From assembly GCA_003219345.1 (NCBI GenBank), contig QHOP01000518.1, forward strand, positions 1-11,570: DNA of 11,570 nucleotides, given 5' to 3'. Positions 8,131 to 11,570 of this stretch are shown here, one piece after another. This DNA is from Verrucomicrobiota bacterium (GTDB lineage Bacteria; Verrucomicrobiota; Verrucomicrobiia; Limisphaerales; AV2). The notes beneath the pieces were generated by a model. The model was not told the origin of the DNA and ran no database searches. It saw nothing but the letters and a program-made list of their open reading frames with translations. A program made the position numbers and the translations under genes. The first letter of the stretch is position 1; each line of letters starts with the position of its first letter.

Positions 8131-8219
8131 AAAGATTGAAGTTGCGCGGGAATACCCCTCGCACACCCTCTCCCCTCGTCGGACGAAGGAGAGGACGGGG
8201 TGAGGGATGCTCAATCTTT
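8131..8219. terminator. Nested inverted repeat between convergent genes; candidate bidirectional terminator or REP-like element
   Basis: The outer arms are perfect 9-base inverted repeats: aaagattga at 8131-8139 and tcaatcttt at 8211-8219. Inside, ccctc (8156-8160) pairs with gaggg (8202-8206), cctctcc (8167-8173) with ggagagg (8188-8194), and tcgtc (8176-8180) with gacga (8182-8186). The element fills most of the 163-base gap between two convergent genes, where a two-way terminator is expected. CCTCTCCCC/GGGGAGAGG hairpins of this kind are often dispersed in genomes, so it may also be a REP-type or miniature mobile repeat. It lacks a long U run for a classic intrinsic terminator. Confidence 0.6.
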
Positions 8220-8280
8220 GCTGAAAACGCGCGAACCTTTGCCATTTGATTATTGGTTGATTCATGCGGCTGTACTTACT

Positions 8281-8766
8281 CTACGGCGATTGTTTCAACT
8301 GGAAAAAGGCGCGGCCAGCGGGTTGAACTCGAACGACTGTGTTCGTGCCGGCGGACAGGTTCGTCCAGCCTGAGCCTCTCAGGTCGGACGTGGATTGCAG
8401 GACGAAGTTGGTTGCGCCACTGGGCCAGCGCAACACCAATTCGGAGCTTTCCCGGGAAATGCTCAGCCGCGGTCGGTTATCGCGGAGCCCGCCCGCCCGC
8501 CACACGTACAAATCGACACCCCCGTTGTTGTCTTCGTACGCTAGATCGTCCTCGCTGACGACGACGGCCAGGTTACCGTCAGGTGTGATGTTGGACTGTG
8601 CAAACTGCGTGGCCAGACCTGAACTGAGTGAGCCACCCCCGGACAAAGCGCGATTCTGACTCAGCAAAACCGTTTTGCTTTCCTGCAAGTCGCGGCGATA
8701 GAGGTTCCTGACACGGCTCTCGAGCGGGCTGGGCGGTTCGTAAAACTCGCCCGGCGCGAGATCCAA
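8281..8766 (-). CDS. C-terminal part of the frameshifted propeller protein (typical verrucomicrobial end domain)
   Basis: A 161-residue frame that is not an independent gene by content. It starts inside a propeller blade; the same frame reads upstream past the nominal Met through FNPTISADGRYVFFQS and TLISANCRGTGLG to about 8880, where it meets the end of the 8865-10985 frame. Visible parts are two more blade motifs (NLYRRDLQESKTVLLSQN and SNITPDGNLAVVVSEDD) and a terminal domain with SSELVLRWPSGATNFVLQS, WTNLS and AFFQLKQSP. That terminal domain is common at the C-terminus of exported verrucomicrobial proteins. It most likely forms the end of one protein with the upstream frame. Confidence 0.8.
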   Translation of the reverse strand: MDLAPGEFYEPPSPLESRVRNLYRRDLQESKTVLLSQNRALSGGGSLSSGLATQFAQSNITPDGNLAVVVSEDDLAYEDNNGGVDLYVWRAGGLRDNRPRLSISRESSELVLRWPSGATNFVLQSTSDLRGSGWTNLSAGTNTVVRVQPAGRAFFQLKQSP

Positions 8767-8864
8767 AGCGAAGCTCTGGAAGAAGACGTACCGGCCATCG
8801 GCGCTAATGGTGGGATTGAATGAGTGGTCGTTGCCGAGACCAGTGCCGCGACAGTTCGCACTGA

Positions 8865-10985
8865 TCAGGGTCTCAAGCTGGGAGAATCCTTCCTTCCGAC
8901 GAATCCCGGACTCACCGCGCGCGAAGTGTAATTGGTGCCGTCATATTTGCTCAGGTCGTAGATGGAAAACCCGCCACCCTCGAAGACAAGATAACGGCCG
9001 TCGGGTGTGATCCGAGGTGAGTCGCCATCGCTGACGCGAACCGTCCGGCCTTCGGCCAAATCGCGAAGGTAGATTTGATTAATCCACAGGGGGTTCGTAA
9101 CGCCAGCCAGTAAATCGTCGGCCTGGCTGGCAAACGCGATGAAGCGGCCATCCGCGCTGAGCGAAGCCTCGCGCGTCTCGCCGTTGCCCGGACCGCTCCC
9201 GTCGTATCGGACCGAAACAAGAACGGTGGTTTCTGTCTCCAGATTGCGCACAAACAGTTGCGCCAAGCCGTTGGCCAGCTTGCGGCCATCGTTCAGGAAG
9301 GCCACGACCTGGCCGTTCGTGCTGATGCCCATGATGGTGTAAAACCCGGTGAGGCTCGTCCCGTTGTCCAAGCCGGTTCCGTCCGGGGCGACACTGACCA
9401 ATCGGGTGACACCGGCCATGATGTCCCGGACATATATTTGTCCTCCTTCAGGCACGATGTTGGTGACCAGATCGGTCGCGCCGCTAAAGAAAGCCACATA
9501 ACGACCATCAGGCGTAACCAGCGGCAGGCCCGAACCACGGTTGCCGCTGTAATTGCCGAATCGACTCTGGCTGAGCAGTCGGATTTCGCCTGTCTGCAAA
9601 TCTTTCAGAAAAATATCGGCGTAGTGGCCGTTGGTATCGTTGGGGACCAGGTTATCGGCCCAACTGGTGAACGCCAACCAGCGGCCATCGGCGCTCAACG
9701 ACGAGAACGCCGTGTCTCCGTTGCCCGTGTCCAGGCCATTCGTGGAAACTGCCACGGGCTCAAGGCTGCCGCTTGCCGCCAGATCATCGTCCAGAATGAC
9801 GAGTGACAGATTGGTTGCGCCGTAAAGGAACGCGCCGTCTGTTGCCTGGGTCAGGCTGAGGCTGAACTTGCGGTTGCACTCGTTTTGCGCGTTGTTGATC
9901 AGCGGCACCACTATCGTTTTGGAAGTCTCCCCCGGCTCAAACCTCAACGTGCCGCTGGCTGCCACGTAATCCTGTCCCGCAATCGCCGTATCGTCGTGCG
10001 TCGAGAAAGAGACTTCGACCGCGCCCTCGGCGCCATCGTGTCTTCGAACTTCCACGACCGCCGCCTCGGCATTCTCCCAGACATTCGTTTTCGGCACGGA
10101 AAACTCGATGATCCCCGAGCCGCCGATTACGGGGATGCTGATGTTCCCGTCAGTGCTCGAGTAGGTCCTGCTGGCGCTGCAGGAAAATGGCAATTCTCCT
10201 GTCCGCACGGGAACCAGGGTCAAATCCAGCGTCGCGAATCCGAAGGGGGGAATCGTCCCGAAACGAACGTGCCAGGGAATGCTGTCGTGAAATTCAGCGA
10301 CTTCCCCCTGCGTTAAGGAATAGGTTCCACCCAGGAAATCCGGCCAATAGCGGCACTCCCCGAAGGCGCAGCGTTGTGTTGATGATACCGAACTGTACAG
10401 CGAAACTTCCTCTGCCGGGTCCGGGCCGAGATTTGTGACCGTGACAGTCATTGCAAACGGCGCACCTGCAAATACCCTGTTTGTCCTGACTTCAATCTTC
10501 ACCCCGAGATTGACGACACCCAGTTGGATCAAAGTGTAGATCGTGTTAGGCCAGGTGGGATCGAAGTTGGAGGAGGTGACTCCCGCCTCCAGGAAAATTG
10601 CGGCCACATTCGTCGGCGTGACTTCAATGGCTACGGTGGCCGCACTGCCGCTGGCCAACTCGCCCAAGTCACATCTCAAGCTGCGGTTGGTGAGGGTATA
10701 AACCCCTTGCGAAACGGTAATCACAGGATCACTGAACTGCTCCCCCACCTGGTTCGTCACCACGACTTGCGTCGCCGTGTCGGGTCCGGCGTTGCTGACA
10801 ATGATCGTGTAAGTCAGGCGCTTCCATAGAGGCTGTGGCTGGTCCCAGGGAGGCGCCTGAAGATCCATCTTCAAGTCCGCTGTCGAAGCACAACAGGTGA
10901 GCGCGGCGCAACAGCCTGCGAAGACACAAGAGAGCACGGTTCCAAAGAGTGCGGAGATCGGGTTGTCACGCAAACAGACTGTCAT
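8865..10985 (-). CDS. Exported DUF11 / Calx-beta / TolB-like beta-propeller protein, N-terminal part
   Basis: A 706-residue frame. The N-terminus is hydrophobic and Cys-rich (VLSCVFAGCCAALTCCASTA), a signal peptide with possible lipobox-like VFAGC; signal peptidase I cleavage after ASTA is the alternative. Residues about 40-145 and 155-285 are two DUF11-like domains (SNAGPDTATQVVVTN, TNLGPDPAEEVSLYS). Residues about 290-402 form a Calx-beta domain (TAIAGQDYVAASGTLRFEPGE and VILDDD). From about 408, TolB/PD40-like blades repeat: SADGRWLAFTS, TPDGRYVAFFS, SADGRFIAFAS, TPDGRYLVFEG, each followed by an IYVRDL-type strand. The frame ends at TGA 8865 in the middle of a blade and the remainder lies in another frame (8281 to about 8880). 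The upstream purine stretch AAGAGAG is far from the ATG, so initiation signals are weak. Role: cell-surface or periplasmic, probably binding; no enzyme motif seen. Confidence 0.88.
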   Translation of the reverse strand: MTVCLRDNPISALFGTVLSCVFAGCCAALTCCASTADLKMDLQAPPWDQPQPLWKRLTYTIIVSNAGPDTATQVVVTNQVGEQFSDPVITVSQGVYTLTNRSLRCDLGELASGSAATVAIEVTPTNVAAIFLEAGVTSSNFDPTWPNTIYTLIQLGVVNLGVKIEVRTNRVFAGAPFAMTVTVTNLGPDPAEEVSLYSSVSSTQRCAFGECRYWPDFLGGTYSLTQGEVAEFHDSIPWHVRFGTIPPFGFATLDLTLVPVRTGELPFSCSASRTYSSTDGNISIPVIGGSGIIEFSVPKTNVWENAEAAVVEVRRHDGAEGAVEVSFSTHDDTAIAGQDYVAASGTLRFEPGETSKTIVVPLINNAQNECNRKFSLSLTQATDGAFLYGATNLSLVILDDDLAASGSLEPVAVSTNGLDTGNGDTAFSSLSADGRWLAFTSWADNLVPNDTNGHYADIFLKDLQTGEIRLLSQSRFGNYSGNRGSGLPLVTPDGRYVAFFSGATDLVTNIVPEGGQIYVRDIMAGVTRLVSVAPDGTGLDNGTSLTGFYTIMGISTNGQVVAFLNDGRKLANGLAQLFVRNLETETTVLVSVRYDGSGPGNGETREASLSADGRFIAFASQADDLLAGVTNPLWINQIYLRDLAEGRTVRVSDGDSPRITPDGRYLVFEGGGFSIYDLSKYDGTNYTSRAVSPGFVGRKDSPSLRP

Positions 10986-11263
10986 ATTGATAAAGACTCT
11001 CTTAAAGTGATTAACGAAGGAACGGACAAATCACGATGACCGCAAAACGTTTGAATCATAGTCCGTCTTCCACTTGTTGTGGGATAATGGCAGGCGCTGC
11101 TTCGAATAAAATGAGGTGTTTCCCTACCAGAAATTCCCCGCATCCGCTGTTGTGCAAAACCCACTCCTTGCGTCGCTGACAAGGAGAGTTAGCCGAACTG
11201 CACGAATAGGAACTTGCTTGCGAGCCTCGAGAAGCCATATTTGCGACAGTTCACAATCCTGGT

Positions 11264-11570
11264 CATGCAGCCGGTTCAACCAGCCCTTCACGCGCGCGGC
11301 GCGGCGGACAACCCGCCGAACCGTTTTGAAAAGATCGCGCTCCAACGCGACCTGGACTGGAATGACCCGGACGAACCAGCGCCGCAAACGCAGTTCTTCA
11401 AAGACCAGTCCGATTCCATCATCAACTACAACGACAGCCCGGACGTCGGCTTCGAGGCCAGCGTCAATCCGTATCGCGGTTGCGAGCATGGTTGCATCTA
11501 TTGTTACGCCCGGCCGTTCCACGAATACCTCGGTTTCTCCGCCGGACTCGATTTTGAGACGAAAATCATG
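11264..11570 (+). CDS. PA0069-family (SplB-related) radical SAM protein, N-terminus only
   Basis: The translated sequence to the right edge has the hallmarks of the PA0069-family radical SAM proteins, which are related to spore photoproduct lyase (COG1533): RGAADNPPNRFEK, TQFFKDQSDSIINYNDSPDV, SVNPYRGCEHGCIYCYARP and HEYLGFSAGLDFETKIM. The CxxxCxxC cluster uses codons at 11481, 11493 and 11502 and should hold the 4Fe-4S cluster that cleaves S-adenosylmethionine. The substrate of this family is not established. The coding frame (codon starts divisible by 3) is open only back to 11193 and contains no ATG before the conserved region. ATG at 11264 gives a fitting start (MQPVQP) but is in another frame, as if one C too many sits in ccc at 11279-11281. 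TTG at 11214 is the in-frame alternative. The gene continues beyond the window. Confidence 0.85.

Noticed and set aside
11001..11029. Possible minus-strand promoter (TTGTCC, 17-base gap, TTTAAG) before the propeller gene
   Set aside because: Both boxes match the consensus at only 4 of 6 positions and the leader would be about ten bases, overlapping the purine-rich stretch.
11181..11188. Strong Shine-Dalgarno-like aaggagag
   Set aside because: No ATG, GTG or TTG follows at suitable distance; the CTG after it meets a stop within three codons.
11124..11522. 132-residue minus-strand frame opposite the radical SAM gene
   Set aside because: It is antisense to the conserved CEHGCIYC region and shows no domain; it is a shadow of the real gene.
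1..11570. CRISPR array, insertion sequence or prophage
   Set aside because: No regularly spaced direct repeats, no transposase or integrase motifs and no phage structural genes were seen.

Overview
The window looks like a chromosomal segment of a Verrucomicrobiota bacterium of the Pedosphaera/Limisphaerales type, probably from an environmental genome. The basis is protein architecture rather than a marker gene. Three large secreted proteins carry designs typical of that group: a C39-peptidase/RHS fusion with a Cys-rich WCECGG element, tandem Ca-binding-loop/InlB-B-repeat/beta-sandwich modules with the WFGQ and FWWK signatures, and a DUF11/Calx-beta/propeller protein ending in the LRWP...FFQL tail.

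Layout from left to right. (1) Positions 1-1858, minus: the N-terminal 619 residues of a signal-peptide-bearing modular surface protein that runs off the left edge. (2) Positions 1942-6698, minus: an RHS/YD-repeat protein now split into two reading frames (4839-6698 and 1942-4842). The first half has a signal peptide, a helical region and a C39-like cysteine peptidase. The second half has YD repeats, an RHS core domain and a 135-residue tail with a His-Gly/Cys arrangement. (3) Positions 6699-6947: divergent intergenic region. (4) Positions 6948-8117, plus: an AbiEi_2-like protein (degenerate nuclease-like fold, winged helix, C-terminal antitoxin-like part) with a poly-alanine tail. (5) Positions 8118-8280: convergent gap with a nested inverted repeat at 8131-8219. 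(6) Positions 8281-10985, minus: a DUF11/Calx-beta/TolB-like propeller exported protein, also split by a frameshift near 8880. (7) Positions 10986-11263: divergent intergenic region. (8) Positions 11264 to the right edge, plus: the N-terminus of a PA0069-family (SplB-related) radical SAM protein.

The RHS gene and the modular gene after it are co-directional and close together, and may be one transcription unit for two secreted proteins. The divergent AbiEi-like winged-helix protein is the only visible candidate regulator; a link is inference from position. No toxin partner for it and no immunity gene for the RHS tail are visible.

Three of the five distinct genes carry a frame disruption, two needing an added base and one needing a removed base. 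Assembly error must be excluded before any are called biological. The most interesting point is the RHS protein with a cysteine-peptidase-like domain at each end.
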